From positions 182,989,681 to 183,053,680 of the forward strand of contig CM030366.1 of the NCBI GenBank assembly GCA_017893485.1: a stretch of 64,000 nt of DNA, written 5' to 3'. The stretch is from Hemerocallis citrina (Eukaryota > Streptophyta > Magnoliopsida > Asparagales > Asphodelaceae). The translations under genes were made by a program, and so were the position numbers. Under the pieces are notes generated by a model. It did no database searches. It worked only from the letters and a program-made list of their open reading frames with translations, and had not been told where the DNA came from. This document shows positions 20,723-33,000 of this stretch, piece after piece. Positions within the stretch are counted from its first letter, which is position 1; every line of letters begins with the position of its first letter.

Positions 20723-23700
20723 ATGAATACACTATTCTGGAATGTCCGGGGGCTGGGGGATAGAGGGAAAAGAGACATGGTGAGGGACGTCATCAGCAAT
20801 GCCAAAGTAGATGTGGTAGGATTGCAGGAAACTAAGCTCCAGCACGGTCTCAAACTCAAAAGAATTGGGGGTAACAGGATTAAGGAGTGGGTGTTACGTC
20901 CGTCAGCAGGAGCCTCAGGAGGGATTGCTATAGGGTTCAACTCGGATATTCTCTCCTGCGTTGAGGAGTTTAGTGGAACGTTCTCCCTCACTGTACGACT
21001 CAAGTGCCGATCCGATGATTGGATGCAGATAGTGACTGTTGTCTACGGGCCCAACGTGGCCTCAGACCGCAATGCCTTCTGACAAGAACTCTGTGACATT
21101 CGACAGTGCTGGTCAGGAGCCTGGATTGTGTGTGGGGACTTCAACATAACTAGATTTGCATTTGAACACAAAGGTAGAGGCTCCAGCGATAGACACAGAG
21201 AGGAGTTCAATAAAGTGATCACGGAACTAGAGCTGATTGATATCCCAATCAATGACAGACTATTCACTTGGTCTAATATGCAGGCGGCTCCGGTTCTGGC
21301 CAAGTTAGACAGGATTCTAGTGTCTATGGATTGGGAAGCTAAATTTCCTCTCGCGTCGGCTAGAACGATTCCTAGACCAACCTCAGATCACACCCCGATC
21401 CTTCTCGATGTGGGGAATCGGGGAGCTCGCAAGCCTAGGAAATTCAGATTTGAAAAGGCATGGCTGGAAATTCAAGGATTCCATCACATGGTTATGGAGA
21501 ATTGGGCACTCTCAATGGCCAGCAGGGATGCGGCATCTAGATGGTGTGGAAAAATTCGAAGACTGAGAAAGAGGCTCTGTAGATGGAATCGGTCCAGATT
21601 CTCGAGCATGTGGCGTGATAAAGAGTCCTTTCTAGAAGGAATTGATGAGCTAGAGAGGGCGGAAGAAACTAGAGTCCTCTCGCAGGAAGAGCGAAACAGG
21701 CTTTTAGTACTTCGAGATAACATTGCTAATCTGTATAGGCTAGAGGAGATCAAATGGCAGCAGAGATCCAGAATTTCGTGGCTCAAAGAGGGAGACGCGA
21801 ATACGGCCTACTTTCACCGTGTTGCAAGCGCAAGAAGGAGATCCAATCTTATCCTATCAATTCAGACAGGCACAGGAACATCGCAGGATGAAAAGGTGAT
21901 TTCCACAACCTTCTAGACTTTCTACAAGGGTCTCTTTGGGAGGAAGAATGACTTTAGGATCCCAATGCGTGAGGACTTCTGGCAGGAGTATCAGAATGTA
22001 CCAGGTCAAAACTCTTCCTCCCTGGAGGCACCTTTCACGGAATTGGAAGTCAAAACGGCCATTAACCAGATGGGAGCAGACAAGTCGCCGGGGCCAGACG
22101 GCTTTCCTATGATGTTCTTCCAAGTGTTCTGGGAAGAAATTAAAGGAGAATTTATGGATTTAATGCAGGAATTTTATCACAATACTCTTAGGCTTGGAAT
22201 GTTCAACTTTGCAGAAATTGTGTTGATTCCCAAATGGGAGGATTCTAAGTGCGTTGGGGATTTTAGACCAATTAGCCTGATAAACTGCTCGGCAAAGATC
22301 ATCACTAAGGTCCTAGCAATCCGCTTGGGAAGCATTATGGATAGTCTGATCAGTAAAGCACAGACGGGATTCATTAATGGCAGATGTATCCTAGATTGCG
22401 TGGAAACTGCCGAACAAGTTATCCACCACTGCCACAAGAGCAACTCCAGGAATTTCCTCCTCAAGCTGGATTTTGAGAAGGCATACGACTCTGTTGATTG
22501 GGGGTGTTTGTTAGAGGCTCTCAGAGGGAGAGGTTTTGGGGACAAATGGATAAGGTGGATTAAACAATGTTTACAATCTAGCAAAACGGCAATTTCAATG
22601 AATGGGAGTCCCGGTCCGTCATTCCCTTGCAAGAAGGGACTCCGACAAGGGGATCCACTATCCCCACTCCTATTCACTATTGTAGCGGATGTGCTTAGAG
22701 GAATGCTAGAAAATTGTCACAGAAAAGGGTGGATAATGCCTGTGGCCAGCAGCACGTCTAATCAGGGGTGCACGATCCTTCAATATGCTGACGACACACT
22801 ACTCTTTGGAAATGGGACTAGAGCTGAAACTATATGCTTTAAAGGGGCCCTTTACTGTTTCGAAGCCTGGTCAGGCCTTAGGATTAATTTCCACAAGAGC
22901 ACGCTGGTGCCTATCTCGCTTTCAGAAGTTGAATCTCAGGAGCATGCCACCATTCTCAACTGCGCGATAGAAGAATTCCCAATCAAATATTTAGGGCTCC
23001 CTCTCCGACCAGGGAGGTTCACTAAGGCTGACTGGTTGCCCATTATAGACAGGGTGGAGGATAGACTGTCTGGATGGAAAGGTAAATCACTTTCTCTTGG
23101 GGGCAGAATGGTACTCATTAACTCGGTGTTATCCAATCTGCCCATTTACTACATGTTTTTCTTCGAACTCCCAAAGTGGGTGATCCAAAGGATTGACCGA
23201 ATCAGAAAACGATTCCTTTGGAAAGGTGCAGACGCAAATAAGGGAGGCTACCACCTTATTAAATGGAATATCGCCTGCATGAAGAAGAGGCATGGAGGGC
23301 TGGGTATCGTTGATCTCAGAGATATGAACCTGGCCCTTCTGGGAAAGTGGTGGTGGAAAGTGTTTCACCACTGTGGGGAAGGATGGCAGGACTTTATTCA
23401 ACCTTACCTCCGAGGAAAAGGGACAATATGTTTAGGCTTCAGAGTGGGGGCTAAAGTCTCTCGCTTCTGGAAAGGAGTTGCCAAAGCCAGCGGACCTTTC
23501 AACTCAGCGGTGTCATCTTTGATTGGGAATGGTCGTACCACAAGATTTTGGTGGGACAAATGGTGTGGCCCTCATACTCTTAAGTAATGTTTCCCAGAGC
23601 TGTATGATAAAACGACTCGACCAAATATCTCGGTGGCGGAAACCTGGAAATGGGGGACTTGGAGGACGCCCTTCCGAGGAATTCTTTCACCAGGCTTGAT

Positions 23701-24307
23701 TCAGCAGCTACATGAATTACAAACGCGCATCGTCCAGTCAGGGGTGATGTGTACCCAAGGCCCAGACCAGATGCGTTGGGGACTCGAGAACAAGGGAGTG
23801 TTCTCGGTTAGATCGCTTTACCACCGAATTCACTTCCGGGGATGCAAACCCAGCTGGGCAGCAGTATTATGGAAGGCAAAAACACCCCTGAAAATTAGAG
23901 TCTTCCTCTGGCTTGTGCTCAACAATGCCATACTCACTAGGGAGAACCTAGCCAAGAGGCAACCTCACATTGCGACCAATTGTGGGTTCTGCAACGTACA
24001 TGTGGAAAATTTGAACCATCTATTTCTTCACTGCACAAGAAGCAAGGCCATCATGAGTGAGGTCCTAAGAGCCCTAGGAACAAGTGTCTATCCTAGAGAC
24101 TATGAGAAACTATGGGTTGGCCCCAGATTTGCATCAATCCGACACGACATGAAAGATGCGTGGTTTATTGCCATTGCGGCAACCACATGGGTGTTATGGC
24201 TAGATTGGAACAACTTTTATTTCCGTGCTTCATGTAATTCTATTTCTAGTAACCTTACTCATATCATGCATCTGATTTCCTTTTGGGCTACAGCTGCGGC
24301 TTCATGA
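20723..24307 (+). pseudogene. LINE ORF2: endonuclease, reverse transcriptase, zinc-finger tail; three nonsense mutations
   Basis: ATG at 20723 starts a single frame of 1,194 sense/stop codons ending at 24307, with no frameshift. In-frame stops are at 21080 (TGA), 21914 (TAG) and 23585 (TAA). Endonuclease: [41 protein letters not shown] and [10 protein letters not shown] (about residues 1-230). Reverse transcriptase: FRPISLINCSAKIITK, QTGFINGRCILD, LKLDFEKAYDSVDW, GLRQGDPLSPLLF and the catalytic QYADDTLLFG at about 22780-22809. Tail: zf-RVT region with FSVRSLYHRI, LWKAKTPLKIRVFLW and CGFCNVHVENLNHLFLHC (about 23800-24040). All catalytic blocks are intact apart from the stops, so it is recently dead. 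Confidence 0.92.
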
Positions 24308-25028
24308 GCGAGAGGGAGGTTTGCAAGGGTTTTCTAGGTGGATGAGTTTGACGACGAGGAGATAGAGTTCGGGCCAACTCTGGACTGAGGAGTGGGCACC
24401 CGCCATGTAGAGGCATGCTCTGTCGCTATATATTTTGTAACAGGCCTTTGTATTTTGGGTTGTCTAAGGTTGGATGATGTAACCCACCCCCCAGGGTTTT
24501 GTTGGGGGTTATGTTTTATTTCCTGCACTGTACTTTTATTTTTCCGGGACTTCGGGGTTGTTTATTAATCTCTTATTAATGAAACAGGGTGGCGTTATTC
24601 CACCTTTTACCTCAAAAAAAAAAGTTTGAATAGTATGATAATAATTAGTTGTAAATAAAAGTTCATGTTTCTATTAGTATATGTCGAAAAATAATTATAA
24701 ATGAGGGTGTAAAATCCAACTTCTTAGAACTTTAAGTGTGGAAAATGATGAAATTTAGCTGTTGAAGAGATATTTGCTATAATATAACATGTGCAATAAA
24801 AAAAATATAAAAATTCTGAAAATTTTACAAACCTGAAATCTTAAAATCTAAATTTCTAAGTAAATAAAGAAAGAATGGGACAGAGGGGGAGATAGAGAAA
24901 GAGAGAAATATGAAAAAGTGAAGAGAGAGGAGAGAGATAGTAATAAACTAATGAGTTTTTTAGTTTTGGGGTTTAAAATTTTGGGCGGAAAAATATGTTT
25001 GTGAGAATCAATCTCGGCCATTGATTTT

Positions 25029-25587
25029 AGAGAAAATATGAATATAATAAAACACAAAGAAAGTTATCAAGTGGCTCTCATTCAATATGATTGAAATCAA
25101 TGGTCTAGATCTAATCCCACAAAACATATTTTCCTGCTCAAATTTTTTTCCCCAAAACTCAAATTCAAATCCCCCAAAACAACTCCTTTATTTATTTATT
25201 TCTCTCTCCCTCTCATTCTCTCTCATTCTCTCTCATTCTCTCTCTATTTACTCAGAAATTTATATTTTCAGATTTCAGGTTTGTAAATTTTCATAGTTTT
25301 ATGCATTTTTTTATTGCTCATGTTACATTGGAAATCACAAATATCTCATCAACAGTTAAATTTTATCATTTTCCACACTCAAAGTTCTAAGAAGTTGTAT
25401 TTTACACCCCCATTTATAATTATTTTTCAACATATACTAATGGAAACATGGACTTTTATTTGCAACTAATTATTATTTTACTATTCAAACTTGAGCTACA
25501 TAATTATTGTTTTAATGTTTACAAGACTTTCGTATGCTGTATCGTTCCAAAGACGTGTCGTAGGCACGTGCTCACGAGTAAACCTAG
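25029..25587 (+). mobile_element. Helitron copy E, complete
   Basis: It runs from TATAATAAAACACAAAGAAAG with TTATCAAGTGGCTCTC to a hairpin (ACGTGTC-GTA-GGCACGT, about 25550-25566), then GCTCACGAGTAAAC and CTAG at 25584-25587, followed by T. It is 559 bp, non-coding and the best preserved copy of the family here. Confidence 0.7.
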
Positions 25588-25594
25588 TATATAT

Positions 25595-25767
25595 GAGTAA
25601 TGCTTTAGCCACTACCAATTTCACTACCATTTCCTTCACTACCTTAGGTGGCATACTCCTATTGGAGAGTTCTCCCACCTACTCTATCATCCCATACCTA
25701 TTGGAGTGTGCCACCTAAGGTAGTGAAGAGAAATGTAGTGAAATTGGTAGTGGCTCTAGCATTACTC
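25595..25767. mobile_element. Mutator-type MITE, 173 bp, 9-bp target duplication
   Basis: Terminal inverted repeats of about 59 bp start GAGTAATGCTTTAGCCACTACC and end in the complement (GGTAGTGGCTCTAGCATTACTC). They are flanked by AGTATATAT at 25586-25594 and 25768-25776. The exact 9-bp duplication points to Mutator. The left duplication includes the last two bases of Helitron copy E, so the MITE landed on that element's edge. Confidence 0.88.
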
Positions 25768-25786
25768 AGTATATATATATAGCTAA

Positions 25787-26707
25787 GAGAATCTCTAAAC
25801 ATACTAATTATTTTGGCTCACTAAAATAAGTAAAATAGAGAATAATTAGATAATTTAGCTTGTGAAAAATATTCTAGCTCCAACCATACTAGCTATTTTA
25901 GCTAGCCAAAAATATTTTAATTTTTATTTACTAAACAATTATAATATTCTTTTAAATAAATGTTTATATCTCTAATATCTAATATCTAATTTCTTATCTT
26001 TAATATTATAAATATTATAATGGGAGAAGACCATAGTGCAATTTGTCAATCTAACAATGAGTTAAGGTCTTAAGTTTTAGCTTAAACTCTATCTGAAATT
26101 TTAATGTAAAAAAATATACTTACTAAGACGTGCATCGCACTTGTAAATTACTAGTTTTGTATAATTGCTTATAGAATTGCCATTAAGATAGTAATATCGC
26201 TCATTATCAATCTTTGGTTAAAGATCATTTGAAGGCATATTGGATTACATATTTAGTATAATTACAATACTAGCAAATAATCTAGAGTATAATTAATAGG
26301 TTCCAATTCTGTTAAAGCCCAAACAGAATACCAAGTAGTTAATAAGCCCACGCAGAATATCAAGCCCAAAGAAAAAAAGTTTTTCTGCAAGTGGGAGATC
26401 GCAAACTTGCTTTTTCTCGATCCCTTTTTTTTTTTTCGCGAACTCAATGCCAAACTCTTTCTCGATTTTTTATTTTGTTCTCGATCCCAAAATCGTGATT
26501 TCTCGATTTTTTTCGAATTTGATTTGTTCTGCAAGAGGCAAAAGAGCATAATGGAAGTTTTGCGAGCGATACAACTTCGACAGATCTGACGATTAAATCT
26601 GGGTTATAAAGATATCTCTCTCCCTTATACCGTTGGAGCAGACTTTTCCCCCTAAATATGCTATTTTGGCAATAAATAAGAGATGGCTACCGTAGTTGGA
26701 GATGGTC
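25787..26707. mobile_element. Probable Tourist/Harbinger-type element
   Basis: Imperfect inverted ends (GAGAATCTCTAAACATACTA on the left; on the right, complement of TACCGTAGTTGGAGATGGTC) are each flanked by TAA (25784-25786, 26708-26710). The interior contains repeated TTAGCTAGCC/TTTTGGCT-type strings and a nested short Helitron at 25997-26154. No transposase. Confidence 0.45.
25997..26154 (+). mobile_element. Very short Helitron
   Basis: The 5' TCTTTAATATT followed by ATTATAATGGGAGAAG matches the 5' ends at 11642 and 16061. The 3' ACGTGCATCGCACTTGT, AAATTA, CTAG (26151-26154), then T matches the 3' ends. At 158 bp it is little more than two termini. It preserves the uninterrupted version of the site hit by the MITE at 15133-16032. 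Confidence 0.6.
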
Positions 26708-26710
26708 TAA

Positions 26711-27242
26711 AAACTAGAAGAGAAAACCGAAGGAAATGTGGCTTCTCTTATGACACCTTAAAAAATCACACTTTTTCCTTCCAAATAGTAGATCTGCACC
26801 ATTCAAAGTGTTGAACATGTTATAAAACATAAAATGATGACAAAGTTGAATGTATTTTACCCATGTATTCAATGATCTTAACAGTTGTATTACTTTAAAA
26901 ATATTTTATTTTGCAACATCATGATGAATGAATAAAATATATTTAAATTTATTATTATTATTATTATTTTATATTTTATGATATGAAGATCAACTTAAAC
27001 TACAATGCAGCTCGTGAATTTTGATTACGGAGAATAGATATTTAGTGTGTCTTTCCTTTTATGGCATAAGACCCTTCATATAGTCAAACTAGTATAACAA
27101 TAAGATGTAAAGGATACATGTGTAATATATGTGTTTGAGTTCTAAAGAAAAGTCTTCTAAGTACATCCAAGATAAAGAAATCTCACATTATATATCGTTA
27201 TATATCAGAAGAGATACTGAATATTACTGATGTGTGTGTGTG

Positions 27243-27246
<4 letters not shown>
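26711..27246. other. No gene recognised
   Basis: AT-rich sequence with an ATT microsatellite near 26950. Nothing coding or named is seen. Confidence 0.4.

Positions 27247-27294
<48 letters not shown>
27247..27294. repeat. (TA)n microsatellite
   Basis: A TA run that directly borders the left end of the foldback element at 27295. Confidence 0.95.
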
Positions 27295-27297
<3 letters not shown>

Positions 27298-28098
27298 GAG
27301 CCTTCAGTTGCGCACTTTTATTTGCGCACTTCCCCTCCACCACCCGATCTCCATCATGATCTTGATGAGGATCGGGTGGCTCCCCTTCCTCCCGCTCTCT
27401 CCATTACTGTGTTGAGGTAAATCAGCCATTTCACTCCCATCAAATATATGCCCTCTCTTTCTCTTTTTCTCTCCTTCGATTTCTCTCTCTCTTATCCCGC
27501 TTTAATCCCCAAAAAAATCCTAGCTTCTTCTCCGATGTGATCTTCCCCAAATCGAAACCCAAAAATTTGAAACTAGAGTATTCCGATCTCGAATTCTTCT
27601 TCTTTGTCCCCTCAATTTACTGCAACATCCTCTCATTTCTCTCATCTCCGAGCTCCGGACAACCACAACCTCTGATGTTCCTCTTTCACTTCGCGATCTC
27701 ACTTTGCTTGATCTGATCAGAAAAGTCGAGAGTTCGGAGATGATCAAGCTAGGGTTTCGATTTGGGGGGGGGGGGGGGTCCGAGAGCGGTATAACGGAGA
27801 GGATGTTGCAGCAAATTGAGGGGACGAAGAAGAAGAATCCGAGAGCGAAAAATTCCGGTTTGAATTTTTGGGTTTTGATTTGGGGAAGATCATGTCGAAG
27901 AAGGAGCAGGATAAAGGGGAGAGAAATCGAAGGAGAGAAGGAGAGGGCATATATTTGATGTGGTTGAAATGACTAGTTTACCCCAACGCAATAATGAAGA
28001 GAGCAGGAGGAATGGGAACCACCCGATCTTTATCCAGATCATGATGGAGATCGGGTGGTGGAGGGAGAGTGCGCACGAAGAGTGCACAACCAAAGGCT
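27295..28098. mobile_element. Foldback element inserted in a TA tract
   Basis: Long inverted arms of about 200-250 bp start GAGCCTTCAGTTGCGCAC and, inverted, AGCCTTTGGTTGTGCAC. Both arms hold the block CCACCCGATCTCCATCATGATC. The element is bordered by (TA)n on the left and TATATAATAATAATA on the right. The end motif resembles that of the foldback at 47162-47507, also in (TA)n. No coding sequence. Confidence 0.75.
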
Positions 28099-28354
28099 AT
28101 ATATAATAATAATAATAATAACAATAATAATAATAATAATAACAATAAAACACAAGCCAATTTGGAAAAAAAAAAAAAAAACTATCAAGTGGCTCCCCCT
28201 TCAATTGAAACAAAATCAACATCTGAGATTTACCCTCCAAAAAAATATTTTTCCCCCGAAAAGTTTCTCTAAAAAACCAAAAAATTCCCCCCCTAAAACT
28301 TACCCCCCCCCCCCCCCACAAAAAAGAAGACAAAAACAACCCATCACTTTATTA

Positions 28355-28387
<33 letters not shown>

Positions 28388-28452
28388 TCTCTCTCTATCT
28401 CTCTCTCTTCTTTATTAGACTTCGCTCTCTCTCTCTCACACGTGGGCCGGCA

Positions 28453-28992
28453 ATGACAACAATGCGTGAGAATGAGCGAGAAGCCGACCTCGAGAGCGCC
28501 ATGTACACCAATTGCCTCATCCTCGGTCTCAATCCCTCCATCCTCAACTCCAACAGTGGAAACGGCAACGCGCATGTCGGCCATTTCCGCTACGTACTCT
28601 AACCCTAGAATGGGCAAGCAACTCCTCTACTTCCTCCTCTTCGCCCTCCGTTGCCCCGCCCAATCTGCAAAGGTCAAGATCAAGAAATTAGATGGAATTT
28701 TTTGAATTTGTGCTTTGAGATTCATGCTTTACTTTGTGATTTTGGTTTTCTTTTTCCGGGATCTGTAGGATTTTGACAAGGTGTGGCAGATCTTTGATTC
28801 GGTGCAGTCCAGGAATTTTCAGAAGGTGAGAATTTATTTTGATGTTCATGAATAAATTAAATTTGAAATAGGGTTATAAAGATTTTTGGGTGTTTAGATT
28901 ATGCAAGGGATCATTAGTGAGCTGGAGTCACAAGGGGCGCTGCCAAGGAGTAACTCTAGGGTTTCGTCACTGGATACTTGTTGTGGGCCCAG
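28453..28992 (+). pseudogene. AUG6: Augmin subunit 6 (HAUS6-like) fragment, first three exons, frameshifted
   Basis: Exon 1 (28453-28672) reads EREADLESAMYTNCLILGLN; after a frame change it reads SNPRMGKQLLYFLLFALRCP and AQSAK. Exon 2 (28769-28825) reads DFDKVWQIFDSVQSRNFQK between CTGTAG and GTGAG sites. Exon 3 (28898-28992) reads [20 protein letters not shown] and [11 protein letters not shown] before GTCAGT. This matches the N-terminus of plant augmin subunit 6, part of the complex that nucleates branched spindle and phragmoplast microtubules. A 4-base insertion in CGCTACGTACTCT (about 28590-28598) breaks exon 1. The following exon is absent, so it is a dead genomic fragment with introns kept, not a retrocopy. 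Confidence 0.82.
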
Positions 28993-30035
28993 GTCAGTGT
29001 CGGGGTTACTTTTTTTGGTTGAATTTATTATTTATCTATGTTTTTGAATATAGATTATTTTGGATTTTTTGAATGAATGTACAACTGTTTAATTTATTGA
29101 TGTAGTGAGGATTTAGTGCGGAATTAGTATAGAGTTGATAGGGTTTGTCGAAGATGAAAACTAGCGGACGAAAATTGAGGGACGTATGCACGAATTGGCA
29201 GTGCGAGAAGTTGTTTTTGGAAGGAATGTTGAGGATAATGGGCTAAGGCTGAATAGCATGGTGGGTGTTGGCTTTTCTGAGGATGGCTCGTAGTAGTGAT
29301 GAATGCTGAGTATGGTTGTCGAGAGAGGAATTAAAAGGATTAGGGATTTATTCTTTTTAGTTGTTCAGTGAATATATGAATGAACGTGTTAGAAAAAAAT
29401 AGAATAATGTAACTTAATCTTGCAAAGTCTATGGTTTTGTGAATCATGTGTTGAAGATGATGTAGCTACAGAGAGAGAAGAACAGAGAAGTAATTTAATG
29501 GAAGTTATAAAGTGAGGGAGAGGAGCACCACTCTTTGTGGATAGTGGATGGTCAAATTTGACTAACAGATAGAATGATAGACTCAAAGAGGTTACTCCAT
29601 GTGCTCATAAAGGAATTTTAATGTAAAAGGACTCACCAAACAAATTTTAGAAACTATTGAGCAATTCTCTCATTAGTCCCCTATTGGTAATTGAAAACAT
29701 TGTAAAAGCTCACTTACCTGTACAAATGATTTGTAATTATATTACAAAATAATTTTAATAAAACAGTTCGGTATCATGTAGTTGAGGTGTTAGTTGTATT
29801 AGCAAATGAATTGCTACTTATGCTAGGCTCCAAATCAAATATGAAATGTCTTATGTTGAAATCACACTACTGTTGTAGATTCACAATACTCTTTTTGAAT
29901 TCCGAGTTGCTAACAAATGATCCTGCAATATAAACCAATAAACAATCAATTATGTTCGTCACTCCATAATCATACTTCAAAGTACATCAACGTCTATTGG
30001 CAAATAAATATCTATATAAATCATCATTCACGAAT
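28993..30035. other. Unidentified Helitron filler
   Basis: No recognisable exon of AUG6 or another gene. Only short frames are present, none longer than 65 codons with a domain. Confidence 0.4.
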
Positions 30036-33000
30036 TGTCATGCCCTGCTTCCCAAAAAGGAATATGAAATACGGATACGTGACTAAGTCCAACGAATGAT
30101 TTTCATCATCCATAAGCTGTCAGGATCTTACAACATATCACAGGAATAACAGGAAGTAAACAAGGATAAACCAACCACACATGCATAAATGAATCAATAT
30201 ACCAAGAGAATTTACTTGAATTTTTTTTAAAAATCTCAAATAAACTAGATCTGAAACAAGTCAATAATCCTGGGTCACATTGCCCAATACACAATAATCC
30301 AAGTAACAGATACATTTATTCGAAAAAAGTAGGAAAATAATAATAATAAGAACTCCAGCAACTAAAATATCAAATCACCTACTCCATCGGGCAGCTGATC
30401 ACCATGATCTGCAATTTAACAAATTGCAGAAAAAGGAAAAAGAAAACAAAACTCCCGTTAATGCAAGTTACGGACCGTTTGTAGTGCAGGCACAAGTACA
30501 GGAAAAGATAAATAAGAATAGAGTAATAACGGAAGCAAACATAGCACGGAATAGATATGACAGCAAAACAGGATGTCTAACATGAATCAGATTACAGAAT
30601 CAAGTAACATGGTGTGCTAACAAGTACAGGTAATATGTAATAGATGTCAAGTATCACGAAAGCATGTAAATAGATAACATATAAATAGGTAATTAAACAG
30701 GTAAACAGGTATATAGGTAGCATGTACAGGTAAGCATGTAACAGGTATCATGTTATGTCAAGTCTTGTATTTAATTCTAACTAGGTAGCACTTCATGCAT
30801 CCCAAACTTTTACCACATGGTTGCTACATTCAAACAAGTTACGCTTAGATTTCGTAGTGGGGTCTATAGGGCCATGTACTCAGGGATCAGGTAAACAGGT
30901 ACAGCTACAACCTACTGGTTCTCTTCCAAATACATCTTCCTATGGGAAAGTGCGCAATCAGGTAACCAGGTAAACTGGATTGTGTATCATGTAGTCATGA
31001 AACATGTAATAGGTAGAACCTACTGGTCCTCTTCCGAGTACAACTTCCTATAGGAAAGTGTGCAGTCAGGTGATCAGGTAAACAGGATGGTGTATCATGT
31101 AGTCATGAAACACGTTACAGGTGAGAAACATGGGCCCCCTTCTAAGTATACATTTCTATATTTTTCCTACTAGATCTTTCCTTTAACCTCGGCTGGATTA
31201 TTTATTATTGTTATCAAACATGCATGTACGTGTCGCAAGAAAGAACAAGAATAACATGGCATAAACAAGTAATAGATTCAGGTTGAAAGATAAACATGTA
31301 CAAGTGATAGACAACACATAAAAGGATAGAACAATGAAAATTCTAGTTCAGGATAGCAAGACAGTACTGTACTAAATCTGGAATTTCCGTTGCTACAAAT
31401 GTGCAAATCTGGATCCGTCAGAAAATATGACAAATAGGCTCTCGGCCGAATCCAGCAAATATATATGAGTTATATGGTGTTTCACAAAAACAAGTCTCAA
31501 AACAGGATTGTATCCAAAAAACATGTTCAGCCAGAAATCATAAGTTTGTATTCATAAACAGAAAAACAGCATAAAAACTTTCTGATTAAATCCACGAAAA
31601 ATATGGGGTATTCCATAGTATGTTTAGTATCAGAAAATAAAATTTCATAATTTTCAAACATAGATAGAATAGTCAATTAAAATCAGAAAGCAGCAAGATG
31701 CAACAAATTTTGTAATCTGAAATCATAAACACAGCAGTACTAAAATAGCAATAGATTACAAAAAAATCGAAATCCAGATCCGTCAAAAGAATGATAAAAT
31801 AGATATAGCAGGATACAATTCATATTCACAAAGTTTTTATAAACAGCAAATAGAATTAGGTTGAAATTAAGGTTCTTTACTGAACAGCATGAAAATTCTG
31901 TAAGTATAGTAGTTGTTTACAAGCATAGAATAGTTTATAAAAGTCATCAATTAAATCCACAAAAATTAGGGGTTAATCCCAATTAAGTCTAGTTGTACTC
32001 AACAAAGTATTGGATTAAAATATTATCTTTAACATCTGTATAAAAATAATTACCATACAGAATTCATATAAAACAGAATCTGTAACTTTCTATACATCTG
32101 TAGTAAAACAGCAATAACTTGCAACTCACAAATCAAAACTGAGATCTGTCAGAAATTCTTTAAAGTAGACAGATTTCTCTATAATTTATATTCACAAATA
32201 ATTTTTTTATACTGACCTTAATAGGGTCTAAAATACTGAACAAAACGGGGTAACAACAGGGACAGAATTATTCTTCATGCATAAAATTCAACTAGATCAT
32301 ATGAAACACATCCAAATCATGACAAAGTGAAAAATAGGGTATATTAGATGTCCAAACAACATGGTATAGGGTATTTAACAGATCTACAACAGGATATACT
32401 ACCAGTAACACGTCAAATATGCAAGATTCATACAATAACTAATGGATCACAACCAACATACATATATGCAAAAGGGATTAATTAGATCTTAGTCTAAATT
32501 CATGTCGTGTGTGTAATGAGACAACTACGACAAATCAACACATAGAGACAAGATATAACATGGGTTTTGTACAAGAATTGTCTCAAGAACACAACTACAC
32601 TACATGCGGTATTTAGTACTTGTATATGAAACAGAAAAGTATATAAGTTACTTGCCTTATAGACGACGATGGAAACGAAGCAAAGAGTGAGAATAATGGG
32701 AACGGATTCCCGAACACGAACTCAACGAACGAATCATGAACTATACGAACTCACGAACGTACAACTCGAGATCAGAACCTGCACACAAGAGAGAACAACG
32801 GAGGAGAGTATGCACGGCGTCAACGCACGACGGACAGCGGGCGACTGCACTCGCTGTTGGCTTCATTATGGTCGACGGAACATGGCACCGAGGTGTCGTC
32901 GCTGCTCTGGCATTGGGACAGGAGGCAGGGAGGGGACCAAGGGGTGCTGTCGGGTGTTGTGCTGCCGCAGGTTGCGTCGGGAGGTTGAGGGTGCAGGTGA

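Larger units (their letters stand above)
17142..24621 (+). mobile_element. Near-complete L1-type LINE with 16-bp target duplication
   Basis: A 7.5-kb element flanked by identical AAGTTTGAATAGTATG copies at 17126-17141 and 24622-24637. It has a 5' UTR (17142-17368), ORF1, a short gap, ORF2, a 3' UTR and a short A-tail (24614-24623) following TTTTACCTC. The full length and exact duplication show target-primed insertion, relatively recent compared with the surrounding Helitrons. ORF2 keeps a single frame with three stops; ORF1 has frameshifts and several stops. It is therefore inactive but structurally whole. Confidence 0.92.
17081..25028 (-). mobile_element. Helitron copy D, inverted, interrupted by a LINE
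   Basis: It consists of 17081-17141 and 24638-25028. Read on the minus strand it shows the family blocks (AATCAATGGCCGAGATTGAT, AAATTTATATTTT-like core, ACTATTCAAACTTGACC, TGTTTTACTGTTTACAAGG). Its extreme 5' end and its 3' hairpin with CTAG are both missing. The LINE at 17142-24621 splits it. Confidence 0.55.
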
